A program made the position numbers and the translations under genes. 64,000 bases of DNA from Balanoglossus misakiensis (lineage: Eukaryota > Hemichordata). The first letter of the stretch is position 1. Each line of letters opens with the position of its first letter. Positions 24,816-35,872 of the stretch are shown here, piece by piece. The stretch lies in contig CM082590.2 in assembly GCA_040954595.2 (NCBI GenBank), positions 4,278,001-4,342,000 of the forward strand. The letters run 5' to 3'. Under the pieces are notes generated by a model. That model ran no database searches, had not been told where the DNA came from, and saw only the letters and a list, made by a program, of their open reading frames with translations.

Positions 24816-26329
24816 CTTTGATGATTCATTAAATGTCATCACAGTCACCATCATTGGAATCACAATCACCATTCTTTGAATTATCAGTTTGTTTTTCTTC
24901 CGTCCAGTTATATTCATCAGTCAGTTCGTCAAAGTCAGAATCAGTCTCGTAAATATTTCCCTCTTCTTCTTTTAAAATGTCAAATTCATGTGACTCCTGT
25001 AAAATTGCATCAATGCTATTTTCCATATTATGATGTTCAGTATCAGTGATTGGTGATGGTGATTCTAATAGTGGTGACTTATCTGTATATTTTGGGCATA
25101 CCCCATACTTTTTCGATGTGGTACAGAATCCAGGATTCCCATTATGTGGATTACTGCAGTCATTACATCGACACGCAGGGCCACAACCATTGTGGGTCTT
25201 ATAACATTTACAACATCTGCTATTACAAGTTGGCATCTTTTTGCAGCCACACCCTTTTGTTAGCAACTCCAAATTAGTTTTCACTTTTTCTAAATTGGCA
25301 TCACTGTCCTAAATAATATCAAGTTCGCCGTTGCTTAGTCTGTATCCATAATTATTGAATAAGGGAAACGTAACATGGCACTGATCGGCCTGGGACCATA
25401 ACTGAGAGACCCAGCATGATCTTTTCCAGTGCAGTTGTAGGGCTTCAAAGGAAGGGATACATTCTTCCTCATACTGGATACGTGGGCAAATTGTTTCTCG
25501 TATATATGTAAGCCATTTGATGTGGTTATCTTTAAGACTGTTAGTGACACTGGCTACTTGTCGATAAAGTTCAAACGGATGAGATGCATCAAATGCTTGG
25601 AAATGTTTCTTAACATAAACACTACCTTTTAAACGTATGAAAGCGAAAATTCCATTCCCTACACTGTCTACTGTTGTGTCTATCAGTGTTCCAGGTATAA
25701 GGGTGCCACTAGTTATAAATTCAGAGTATTGAAAAAATGTCTTGTAGAAAGATTTCCTTCCGATGCCTGCAAAGTATAGTCACAACCTGTGCATATGAAC
25801 AGTGTTTGAAATATTTTGCCTAAATATTGGAGGGGAATATGTTGCAAATCAGGGTCTAAATTTAAATCTGATTTGAATTGATTCATGTCTAAATAAGTGA
25901 GATTTGATAAATCATTATCAAGTTGTACAAATATCTCCTTTTGAACATGTTGATATAGTACTGGGAGGAGAACATGATAAGTATCGGTATCAGGGGAGTA
26001 AATAACACCTTTCTTGTAAGAGGACTGAACTGCATGAAGGATGCATCTACTGTCAGCTTCTTCATGACAACTTTTGGCTTCCCACTCAGACACAATTCCA
26101 TTACTACCAACGAAAAGACTCTTGTCCCTATTTTCTCCATCAAAGCCACCTGCTGTAATGAGGACCTGATCACCTTGCAGAGCCGGCACAATTACTTTTA
26201 AAGATGTGGCTGACAAGAAGTTCACTAGTTTTCTCTTGTTTGGCTTACAATTGATGTATGTTTTGAGCTAATATTATTGATTACCTATTTTTTATGCATT
26301 TTTTTGTATTTTTCCATGTTATTAGTAAA

Positions 26330-26960
26330 AAGTCTTCATTTCTGAAAGTGATGGGCTTACTTCTTTGAAATTTAGCATGAAGCTTCCTAATGGTTGTCTG
26401 AGTAACCATAGTTTTGTTCAAATTGTTGCAAAATTTGCATATTTATAATTTTGAGCAATATTTGCCATTTTTGGTCAATTTATTTTTCTTTAAAACCGCA
26501 TGCCAGATTGCTTTGCAATTTGGTAGGCATGTTCGTAGGTGTAAGTCAAGTAATATGTTGTAAAAAATGTGATATTTTCATAAATGTGTTATCGGGGAAA
26601 CTTTTGCAATTTTTGTCAAAAATTGTTTTCCTGAAACTGTTTGTCATATTGCATAGAACTTTGGCAGCATGTTCCTTGTAGTGATTGAGGTAAGGTATTG
26701 TACAATTTTGTGTTTTTGCCACTTTTGAACAAATATCTTTTGTGAAACTGCTTGTTGATTGCTTTGAAATTTGTTTTTTCTCTGATTGCTTTGAAATTTG
26801 GGATATAATTTCATAACACATACATGTATATGTGCAACTTTTATTCAATTCTGATATCAGAAATATTCAATATTTAGCGAGTTTTTATGAAAGTTTCTTT
26901 GTTTTTGGTTAGCAAATCTTCTCCTTAACCAATTATCCAGTTGTTTTGAAAGTTACTGTT
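26330..26960. repeat. Inverted block of the 'aaagcaatctgacaa' degenerate repeat
   Basis: The block is read as 'attgctttgaaatttg' and 'gaaactgcttgttgattgct' on this strand, the complement of the repeat at 8861-9260 and 11520-12980. It lies within an intron-like gap of the mobile-family pseudogene. Confidence 0.6.
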
Positions 26961-27066
26961 TACAAGGAGTCGTTACCCCCAACTTAGACATGTTTACATA
27001 ACTTCAATAAGCCAGCTGTCAGAGAGACCATGGGCTATTAAATTTTTAATTACCAGTGGCAGGTCA

Positions 27067-27108
27067 GTGTGTGTGTGTGTGTGTGTGTCTGTCTGTCTGT
27101 CTGTCTGT
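27067..27108. repeat. Microsatellite (GT)n(CTGT)n
   Basis: A compound simple repeat: alternating GT followed by CTGT tetranucleotides. Confidence 0.9.
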
Positions 27109-28859
27109 TCCAGGGCTGACTGAAAGAAGTTGCTTCTCATATGTGTTTGTACAGACAATTTTTGGTCAATTTTTGGGCATGTTCCTTGTTAATGTTTTTA
27201 CATTCCATATTTCTATATCGTAAGATCATATCTGCTTGCAATGTCACCTGTAATTTTTATTCTGGTGTGTCACTGTTTCTACATAATCCTCAAATGGGAC
27301 CACAGTGTCCTTGACGCTATTTTTCGCTGTGTCATCTGAAAATATATTAGTTAGCTCCCTGGCGGTATTAAGTGGTGAAAATACATCAGCACCTTCAAGA
27401 CAATTGATATACAACCTGCAGTTTGACTCATTTATTTTATGTACGCTAACTGAATTATGGGTTTCATTTTGGAAAGGAAATAACTGATCTTTTAGATTCT
27501 TGGCAGCCATAGCTCTATAGGGTAAATAAATTGCTATTCTCTCCATTAACCCACCTGTAGAAGTATGCAATGCAGCTTTAACATCTTTATTGACACACAT
27601 TTCATGGGCTTCATCTAGTGCTACATTAACCCAAGTTGAGCCTGACAAATTGCAAACAAAACCACCTGCTTTGAAATGTAACAACAGAGAGTTTGGCATC
27701 TTCAGAAGGTCAGCGAGATGTCTGGGAATTAACCTCAAGTACAGGGATCGGTCATATGCATGGAACAGTGGGTTCATTTGTTTCAAAGCCAATATTCGAA
27801 GGTTCCAATTTCCTGACCTTATTGCAATGTACAAAGACATGTATGCAAACAAATCTTCCTCTATAAATCTAACCCAAAATTTGAAAGTTTTGTCTGTATT
27901 TGCCCTTCTGCACAGTACGTGAAATATCCCATGATTCATTCTGATTTGTACAATCATTTACTCAGTCAAACCAGGCAAAGTTAACATGTGTAGAGAGAAT
28001 TGTACACCACTAATATAAATTTTGAGATCTTACTTTTAAGGTGAATCTTATTGTCAATTACCATTTCAAATGATTTAGAAAATTATGCATTATTGAGAGA
28101 GGAGATACGAATTTTATCAAATAATCAAGCAATTGCATAGCCAGCCATACAAAAAAGTTTGGAGTAAAACAGGGTCACTTGTAAAACCTGTTTAATCAAA
28201 CAAAAATATATTGATTTTTTCTATTGACAGAACAATGGAAATTTACATGTTAACTTTCAACAGAGACTGGCCACCTCAGTTAGTCATTGCTTGTTTCCCC
28301 TAAAGTGTGACATTTGCAGTACATTGATACTTTGATTTCTATGGCTTTTAAATTTTGATTTTGAAATTTACATTCTAATTCCTCAACGTACTTTTCCTAG
28401 ATAAAAATAAATAGATTTATATGTACTTCATATCATTGTTAGTATCTAAAACAGAAAAAGTTATTAAATGGGCAACCTTCGATGATACAAATAACGGAGA
28501 CTTGTGGGTAAAATATCGTACTATGTTCTGTCACAAAAAATCTGAAATTCCTCTTGCAAGCCAGTAAGTTGAGCCTTAAGGTCACCATTAATTTTGTCAA
28601 TATGATCAGCTTTATCTTCAGTACATTCCAAACATTTTGTGACAGCTTCTAGTAAACATTTTTGGACTGTTTCTGTATCTAAGGGACAGTGCTGGGTATT
28701 ATGGGTTTCACCCCTCTGATTCAAAAAGGAATTGACAAGACATCTAAACATACGTTCCCAAATTTGTGTTGGGAAGCGATGAGTTAGCTTGAAATTTGTA
28801 CACTGAACTAGGGTTTCCGAAGTTCCCCCTTTATGATTGAACCCTGCCAGATGTTTTAA

Positions 28860-29655
28860 GATGGGTCCCTAGGATCTTTTTGCTCGTTGCTATGGGCCTT
28901 TATAGGACATTACACCCCGATTTGGACTAAGCCGTTTTCAGAGTCTAACAAGGGGCTGGTAACTAGTTGAAAATCTGCACGATTGTGAGCGCGCGCCCCC
29001 TGACGCCATTGATATGCAAATTAGCTAGGTCAAATTTCAAAAGCCTAAGGCTTTTTATTCCGTGACCTCAAAAACGAACTTGATACGTATTCATTAGTTG
29101 CTTGAACCAGGGAAGATCGTGACGGATTTTGTTTTCGAATATTATCGTTGTATCCTACGATTTCAGCATACCCGTACCACATCTGAAAAAGTCATCGATT
29201 TTGGGTGTTTTTGGACGCACTCTTCCACCGGTATCGCTTCTTAGCACGACGAAAACAGAAAAAAACGATCCGTCACACTGTGCGGAAGTACGTTCTCAAC
29301 AAGCAGGTCAAATTTGACTGGCGTACGTGGCCTATGAAAAAAGCCTTAGGGATTTTCGTGAACGGTACAAAATCTCTGTGTACAAAACATTGGATTTTTA
29401 GCGTTCGATCCAGTTACTGTGGTTACAGGACGCGCACGCTATCGCTGACCGCTGCTATGCCGTATTAGCGTGGCGGCCTATGGCCGGGCGGTAGCTGCCG
29501 TAAACATACTCGGACATGGGGTGTGCACACAATCGTGCAGATTTTCAACTAGTTACCAGCCCCTTGTTAGACTCTGAAAACGGCTTAGTCCAAATCGGGG
29601 TGTAATGTCCTATAAAGGCCCATAGCAACGAGCAAAAAGATCCCAGGGACCCATC
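28860..29655. mobile_element. 796-bp TTAA-flanked element with long terminal inverted repeats
   Basis: It starts 'gatgggtcccta' and ends 'agggacccatc', with TTAA directly outside both ends (28856-28859 and 29656-29659). Inverted similarity extends about 130 bp inward, including 'ctttttgctcgttgctatgg' and 'ccccgatttggactaagccg'. It interrupts the mobile-family gene exactly within an Asp-Leu-Lys coding stretch. Removing the element and one TTAA leaves the minus-strand frame open across the join. No transposase is present, so it is non-autonomous. Confidence 0.85.
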
Positions 29656-30380
29656 TTAAGTCAGCATCCCAGAATATTTTCATGATGACTGGTTGGTAAT
29701 TTTTTAGAGTATGCCAGTCTCCGATAAAAGGCTGCAACCAGTCTAAATCTGCACCATACATGTCTTTTAACTTTATCAGGTGATGGAAAGTTTTCCCATC
29801 ACAAACCACAACCAGGTATTTTATTCTTACACCAACTCTGAATGTAACATATACAGCTTATTGATAATGTTATGGACAGTTTCAATAGAGTCTGCGTGTT
29901 CACTTGATATGCCCAAATAAATGACATATGTTAATGAGTACCGTGCGATCTGACTGTACAGACAGAATAACACACACACACATCGAGAGATTAACAGGCA
30001 AACACTGGCTGACCCATAAGCTGCCAATGGCATGTGTACTGTACACACAGCAAATGGTCTCTTTAACAGATAGCCAGTTATGTAAACATGCAGTTACCAA
30101 TCACTGTTATTATTGACAAATTGCATCCAAGTCCAGACACAGGCTTGAATACAATTTTTAAACAATAACAACATTGCTTACCCTGCTTCACCGAGCTGAA
30201 CAAGAAATGATGGTTGATAACCAGAATAATACTGAATAAAAATTCAAAAGTTACAGATACAGGACCTTTCGTTGCCCACATATTATATTACCATGGTCTG
30301 TGCGTCACATTTTAATTGGTCAAGATGAACGACATCACTGACCACAAATACCCAGTAATGGTTTGTTTACATGCCCGTTA

Positions 30381-31548
30381 GGGACCGTTCAGTTTTTACG
30401 GCTGGGGGGGGGGGGCGGCAAGTTTGAGTCATCGGTTTTCAAAATCAGGTCGACCCCCCCCCCCTTCACTCAGCACAAAAAAATGAAGACCCCCCTCTTT
30501 GACAGACCCAAAAATATGATGACCCCCCCACGCCGAAAACATTCGCCGTCCTGATCCTATGTATACACTGTATGCAATAAAGGGAATGGGGCTCCTCACC
30601 CCTAAATTATAAATTTCTTAAAGTAATTGGAGTATACAATAGTATATCATTGCAATAAAGAAATCTATGAACAAATTAAAATGACATGTCAATACAATAG
30701 TTGCCAGAATTGGTAAAACAAGAAAAGTGGCGGGGGTGGGAGGGGGTGTCCCCCTCCCACATAAGAAAATTTTGTAAAATACGGTGCTCAAAGTTGCATT
30801 TTAATGAACTCAAAAGCAAATTTAACTCAATGTTAGGGAGGACAAATGTTAATTTTGCCACTCCACTCAAAGTAAGCATGGGGGTGGTGTGGCAAGAAGT
30901 CTTCCCTGGTACACTAGACAAACCAGCGAATAAATGCAATGTGGCAAAGAATGGAGGGGTGGGTGTGGGAGGGGGTGTGCCCCTCCCACATAAGAAAATT
31001 TTGTAAAATATGTAGCTCAAAGTTGCATTTTTATGAACTCAAAAGCAAATTATCTCAATGTTTGGGAGGACCAATTTTACTTTTTGCCACTCCACTCAAA
31101 GTTAGAAGATTTGGCGTCATCTTGTCATGACATCATTTATGAAACTTCTAGTATATAGAAGATCTATGCAGCGCGAAAGTATTAGTTTTGCGAAATGGTT
31201 TAAACGATTATTCTCCTTGATGTATTTACTTTGTTGAATATTATCATCATTGGGTTTGGGGTGGCAAGCACTCTGCCCTGGTACACTAGACAAACCAGCA
31301 AAAAACGGAATGTGAGGGAGAATGACTGGGGTGGGTGTGAGAAAATTTTGTAAAATAAAGGGCGCGAAACTGCAAATTTGTGGACTCAAAAGTAAAAGTT
31401 CGGTGTCAAAAGTATGTGACCCCCCCCTAAACGTTTAAAAAAAACAGATGACCCCCCCCCCCCTTTTGGACTTCAAATTTTAAGTGCCCCCCCCCCCCCC
31501 GGATTTTGCCCCCCCCCCCCCCCCGCCCATAAAAAACTTAACGGTCCC
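30381..31548. mobile_element. PIF/Harbinger-like non-autonomous element, copy 1
   Basis: The element starts 'gggaccgttcagtttttacg' and ends in the inverted 'aaaaacttaacggtccc'. It is flanked by the 3-bp repeat TTA (30378-30380 and 31549-31551). A TWA target duplication with GG-starting ends fits PIF/Harbinger. The interior has G runs near the left end, C runs near the right end, and an internal direct duplication ('ccacataagaaaattttgta' at about 30759 and 30987). No transposase is encoded. A second copy in inverse orientation is at 44735-45871. Confidence 0.82.
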
Positions 31549-31840
31549 TTAATCTGAATAGTAATATTAGCAAACAGTTCAGTGAACACAACAATTTGCA
31601 TAACACAAGTTCCGGGGCCCCTAGTCTTGTGTGTGGGACATTTTCATAACTATTGAAGGTTTTCTTGAGATTGTTGGTAATGTAATGGAAATAAATGCAG
31701 GGCTCAGGCTCTAGGAAAGCCAAATTTCATGGGCTCAGAAGCCTTGCCCATGAATTTTGGGCTTTCCCCTCGCCCTTGCCCATAAATAAACGTTAATGGT
31801 CAGGGCGTCGTGCATTATTTCTATATTGTGTTGATCTTAC

Positions 31841-31957
31841 CTGTACACTCTCCATTGACCAATCAATATTCCACGGCACAAGTGCAATAAAAAGAGCCTG
31901 CTGTATTCACACACTGGCCTTCACAAAGATCTGCTCTCTCCATATATTCATTGACAT
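31841..31957 (-). pseudogene. Damaged EGF-like exon (second of four) with an in-frame stop
   Basis: The splice sites are intact (acceptor 'tttgatttcag', donor GTAAGA), and the exon keeps the symmetric 1-1 phase of its neighbours. It reads '(D)VNEYMERADLCEGQC', 'NTAGSFYCTCAVEY', stop, 'LVNGECT'. The first EGF Cys is Tyr (NEY for NEC). A TGA at 31863-31865 lies where the GY/GW turn normally falls. Five of the six Cys remain. It would truncate any transcript that includes it, but being symmetric it can be skipped without changing phase. Confidence 0.78.
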
Positions 31958-33125
31958 CTGAAATCAAAGATAGTTATTATTATTTATTTATTTTATTATT
32001 ATTTATTTCCTAACGATTGTAATACACATACATCTTCTACAGAAAATAATAAAATTAGAAAACAAGTGAAAGCTTAAAGGATAAAAAATTACACTTAAAA
32101 ACCCAAAACAAACAGAAACAGTTCTGAAAGACAATCCCTATAAACCAAAAAAGCAATGGAATGAAATAGAGCTAAATAAAAAGACGAGTCTTTAAACCCC
32201 TTTGAAAACTGTCAATAGATCCAGCATTGTGGATAGAAGGTGCACAAACACTGAATCCTATTTAGCCATATGCCTTGTCAGTGTTCGAAATTCATAGGAA
32301 ATATCAAGCAGTCATTGTTTCTTTTAATTGCAATACATGAACCTGGGAAAGTCTAAAAGATGCCATGATACCACTAGTCAACTCCCACGCTAAATTCAAC
32401 CTGTCTGTCGGACTGGTAACATTTTATTTTTACCAGTCCTACAGAAAAACAACCAGTCTCGGACTGTCGGACAGGCTTTATTTCGTACACTGGCCTTGTT
32501 AAGTTTTGAAATGCTCATTCATGGTGATGAGTTATCAAGAATATACCCGTTAAAAATTACTGTACCCTCAGAGAAGCATTTTGTAATGTCTTTAAAATGA
32601 GATGAAAACTATATGAATTTTCTAAGTGTATATTTATTCTTTGCAGAGGTAATTTATTTAGCTATAGGTTGATAATTTATGTTAATTTGATTGAGTTATG
32701 CAAATAAGTAGTGAAAATACTTGTGCATGAATATATCAGACAGTCTTATAGTATCGTGTGAGGTTGATGACACATATTCTTAACCACATATTTCTTGATC
32801 AATTAATTGGTTTTAAACTAAAGTCCTCAATATCCAGGGCAATCTCTTCCTAGGAGTTTTAACACTCTCTATCATTCTCATTTTAACAAAATCCCCTGAA
32901 ACTCGTGTACCCTGTCAGCAAAACCTTTTTTTTAAAATACAGATTACTTTTTCTCCCTTGCAAACAAATTTTCAAAGATAAGTTTTCACATTTGTTAATT
33001 TGTTTATATTATGCATAATTATAATTGGAAAAATTCTGAGATACAATTTCAACAAACATGTGTTTAGTACGAGTGTGCGGTTGATTTCAAATTTTAAAAT
33101 GTGTGCAATGGACAGACAGGATGTG
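31958..33125 (-). other. Intron between EGF exons
   Basis: A non-coding interval with a TTAT-rich simple stretch at about 31977-32010. Nothing else is recognised before the minisatellite. Confidence 0.5.
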
Positions 33126-33706
33126 TGTTTAGCTGATTGTAACCATAGCAATATACAATCCCCAAACAGTGTAGCCACAGAAGAGACCAATGTTTAGCTG
33201 ATTGTAACCATAGCAATATACAATCCCCAAACAATGTAGCCACAGAAGAGACCAATGTTTAGCTGATTGTAACCATAGCAATATACAATCCCCAAACAGT
33301 GTAGCCACAGAAGAGACCAATGTTTAGCTGATTGTAACCATAGCAATATACAATCCCCAAACAGTGTAGCCACAGAAGAGACCAATGTTTAGCTGATTGT
33401 AACCATAGCAATATACAATCCCCAAACAGTGTAGCCACAGAAGAGACCAATGTTTAGCTGATTGTAACCATAGCAATATACAATCCCCAAACAGTGTAGC
33501 CACAGAAGAGACCAATGTTTAGCTGATTGTAACCATAGCAATATACAATCCCCAAACAGTGTAGCCACAGAAGAGACCAATGTTTAGCTGATTGTAACCA
33601 TAGCAATATACAATCCCCAAACAATGTAGCCACAGAAGAGACCAATGTTTAGCTGATTGTAACCATAGCAATATACAATCCCCAAACAATGTAGCCACAG
33701 AAGAGA
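33126..33706. repeat. 65-bp minisatellite, about 9 units
   Basis: The unit starts 'tgtttagctgattgtaacca' and ends 'gtagccacagaagagaccaa'. Copies start at 33126, 33191, 33256 and so on, every 65 bp, and are almost identical; they differ mainly by 'cagtgtagcc' versus 'caatgtagcc'. The array ends about 25 bp from the splice donor of the EGF exon at 33731-33853. There are no unique spacers, so it is not a CRISPR-like array. Confidence 0.95.
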
Positions 33707-33730
33707 CTAACAGAGACCACAGTTACATAC

Positions 33731-33853
33731 CGGCACATGCATGGCCATCTTCCAGCAGATAGAATCCTGGTCTGCAAGCGCAGAGATAACTACCATGGGT
33801 ATTCTGACAATAGTGTTGACATGCATTTCCACCACTGTGACATTCATTCATAT
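33731..33853 (-). CDS. Calcium-binding EGF-like exon (first of four)
   Basis: A complete six-Cys module in a symmetric phase 1-1 exon, with acceptor 'cttaccctccag' and donor GTATGT. It reads '(D)MNECHSGGNACQHYCQN', then 'GSYLCACRPGFYLLEDG', 'HACA'. The N-E-C start and the Asn plus aromatic pair in the second half are the calcium-binding EGF signature. The Asp codon before it is made from the last base of the Gln-rich exon at 35264-35447 plus its own first two bases. Confidence 0.88.
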
Positions 33854-34353
33854 CTGGAGGGTAAGAAGAAATTAGAAATTATTTACAAGCATTGAATTCA
33901 ATTTAATTCCTTGGATTAAAAATACAGAAAAAATAGCCAACAGCTACTACAGCTAACTTAGCAAAAATGTCAACAAAATTTTACAATGACACTGGCGTAC
34001 TCTGCCACTGATATGAGAATATAAGAAAGGGAACTTGAATATTTTTTCCTCGGTATAATCAAATTAACAGTAAATGACTGCCATGGCAACATAACAGATG
34101 TTACAGTCAAACCCGTGTTAGTTGCCACCTCTATGTATTGGCTACTCTGTTACAGTCCATATACATTGTGTTATGTATTGGTATTTACTGTTATGTATAA
34201 ATTTGCTGTGTATGAGGCTGAACGAGTGAGCATGCGCAGTTAGCAATAAAAAACAGCATGGCTGTCTAGTTTGTACACACGTGCCCTCTGACATCAAATC
34301 TCTCTGGTATAAGCCCACAATAATATAGCAATATATTACACATTGCACATTAA

Positions 34354-35169
34354 CCCTCAAAGCGCCGCGTCGGTGTATAGACCGACAGGTACTTCCGCCT
34401 TGTCTGGCCATGTCGGTGTATATGACTGTACGTTGTCGGTGTATACACCGACATGGCCAGACAATGCGGAAGTACCTGTCAGTCTATACACCGACAACGT
34501 ACAGTTGTCAATCACATGAAAATAGGCGAGGCTTATCTGTAGTTCGTGCCATATATGGTGAAAATAATGACGTACTCGGGTCGTAGATGAATGAAACTCA
34601 TTATAAATTAATTTATTCTGGGCGGGAAATGATGTCAGTCGAACGTTCAAGAGAAAAACGATCGTGTTATCGACATGACCTAATTACGTGACCTTTGACA
34701 GTATGCGTCCTTCCTTCACTTTGTAAACCCGGAAGACAGCACATTTTTCACTGGACATTTTCATGACAGCGACTTCATCAATGATTACGATTTTTGGGGG
34801 TTTCATTGACTACAATTTTATACCGATCAAGGCCATTAGTAATCCTGACCGTGACAACAACTTTGGAGCCGATGTCGAGAGCGGGTGGTCGCGCGCGCGA
34901 TCGCCGGACCCAGCCAACTGCATTGAGCTGTGGACGCGATGTACGCGCACGGTCGCCGTCAGTCGAACGCGCGCGACCGTGTTTTCGACAGTGTGTCTAC
35001 ATACTTATATTTATACCTTTGTATCTTAAAATGTCATTCCTTTGACTTTTGTTTGAAATTCTGTGAAGTTAGAGCATAATATTTTGGGACATCGAGATTT
35101 TGTTGTTACTTGCAAAAAGTCCTGGGCCTGGGGGGTCGTGTACCTTAGAATTTTAAAGCACTTTAAGGG
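34354..35169. mobile_element. 816-bp TTAA-flanked piggyBac-like element
   Basis: TTAA at 34350-34353 and 35170-35173 brackets the ends 'ccctcaaagcgc' and 'gcactttaaggg', which are inverted repeats of the form CCCTYAAAGYGC. CCCT ends with a TTAA target are typical of piggyBac elements. The interior is CpG-rich (for example 'gtcgcgcgcgcgatcgccgg' at about 34889) and has a strong palindrome near its left end. No transposase frame is recognised. Confidence 0.7.
34369..34494. repeat. Large palindrome with GTCGGTGTATA repeats
   Basis: The left arm (34369-34422) and right arm (34441-34494) are inverted copies with few mismatches. 'gtcggtgtata' and its complement occur repeatedly. The centre includes the perfect 20-bp palindrome 'tgtcggtgtatacaccgaca' at 34434-34453. 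Confidence 0.88.
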
Positions 35170-35263
35170 TTAATTGACCAGTCTATATAAGCCACCTGTC
35201 TATGGATGCCAGTTTAAGAAAGTCCCTTGACTGGCCAGTATAGACAGGTTTGACTGTACCTAC

Positions 35264-35447
35264 CTCTTTGTGGCTGTGAATCTGTACCTGGCCATCTCTC
35301 CTGTGGCTGTGAGTTGATAGAATTCACAGCAGCAATTGGTGGCATCTTACTGAACTGACTAGCATTTGCCATTTGCATGACACCCTCTGCGGCTTTCAGT
35401 GCAGAAGCTGGTGCCTGCTGGGAAGTCATCTTTGGAGGTGAAGTTGC
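35264..35447 (-). CDS. Gln/Ala/Ser-rich exon joined in phase to the EGF exons
   Basis: Acceptor 'tttttggacag', donor GTAGGT. The exon is 61 codons plus one base. It reads 'ATSPPKMTSQQAPASALKAA', then 'MANASQFSKMPPIAAVNSI' and 'QPQERWPGTDSQPQR'. The composition (Ser, Pro, Gln, Ala) suggests a disordered segment. No domain is recognised. Its one trailing base matches the phase of the next EGF exon, while splicing directly to the Gln-rich exon at 17882-18133 would be out of phase. Confidence 0.65.
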
Positions 35448-35872
35448 CTGTCCAAAAAGATTAACAAACCTAGTTAATATGGAGCATTATCAAGGCCAGT
35501 ATTCAAAACCCCATTTTTAATTCATGACTGCAATTTTTGATTCGATGTTGAGCTTGCAACTCTCAAAGTCCTATTTTCAACACACATTTGGATGGGATTG
35601 AGTTTTAGGGCTTAGCAACATTAATCACATTAAAAATTGAATTTGATTACTGAGTCTGTGGCATTATCCAAAAAAGTCTTAGCATTTACAGAGTGGGCTT
35701 CTAGCAACCAAAACAGAAGTTTTGAATGTGTTTTGAAACAATAGTTTACTGTATAGGTAATGGTAAGACAAGGCTACGTGAAACAGTCAAAAAAAGCTTT
35801 CAATTCACAGGATGGATAACTAGAAACAGCTAATTTTAATCTAATAAAGTAGAAGGTAGACCACAACTGTAC
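35448..35872 (-). other. Short intron between two Gln-rich exons
   Basis: Donor GTACAG (weaker) at its minus-strand start and a TTTTTGGACAG acceptor at its end. No repeat is recognised. Confidence 0.5.

Larger units (their letters stand above)
24829..30048 (-). pseudogene. Dead multi-exon gene of a mobile multicopy family (XPG/FEN1-like nuclease fold plus CXC domain)
   Basis: The order is read on the minus strand. About 29660-30048: 'GISSEHADSIETVHNI', then 'YLVVVCDGKTFHHLIKLKD' and 'FIGDWHTLKNYQ'. At 28521-28859: the continuation. At 27244-27950: 'MNPLFHAYDRSLYLRLIPRH' and 'ALDEAHEM'. At about 25713-26270: 'CHEEADSRCILHA', 'VIYSPDTDTYHVLLP' and 'FICTGCDYT'. The segment then shifts frame ('AGIGRKSFYKTFF') and ends in a Cys-rich block 'KGCGCKKMPTCNSRCCKC' with an acidic tail. 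The E-x-x-D, S-P-D-T-D and T-G-C-D-Y...G-I-G motifs resemble the XPG/FEN1 (PIN-like) nuclease core. The Cys block resembles tesmin/TSO1 CXC domains. Damage includes frame changes near 29833 and 25785, an in-frame TAG at 25309-25311, and a 796-bp insertion. I recall related proteins in many invertebrate genomes but know no assigned function, so the nuclease reading is inference. Confidence 0.7.
34104..35256. mobile_element. TA-flanked CAGTCAAACC element interrupted by a TTAA element
   Basis: The ends 'cagtcaaaccc' (34104) and 'ggtttgactg' (35256) are inverted repeats flanked by TA (34102-34103 and 35257-35258). Without the nested insert the element would be about 335 bp, comparable to related copies at 19249, 19877 and 37625. 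The right end lies only about seven bases inside the intron from exon 35264-35447, so the insertion forms part of the present donor context. Confidence 0.72.
33854..35263 (-). other. Intron filled mainly by nested transposons
   Basis: The interval joins the Gln-rich exon to the first EGF exon. Most of it (34104-35256) is one TA-flanked element with a TTAA-flanked element inside. The rest is unremarkable. Confidence 0.6.

Noticed and set aside
33126-33706. Regular array resembling CRISPR
   Set aside because: The whole 65-bp unit repeats with no unique spacers, and the surrounding gene structure is animal.
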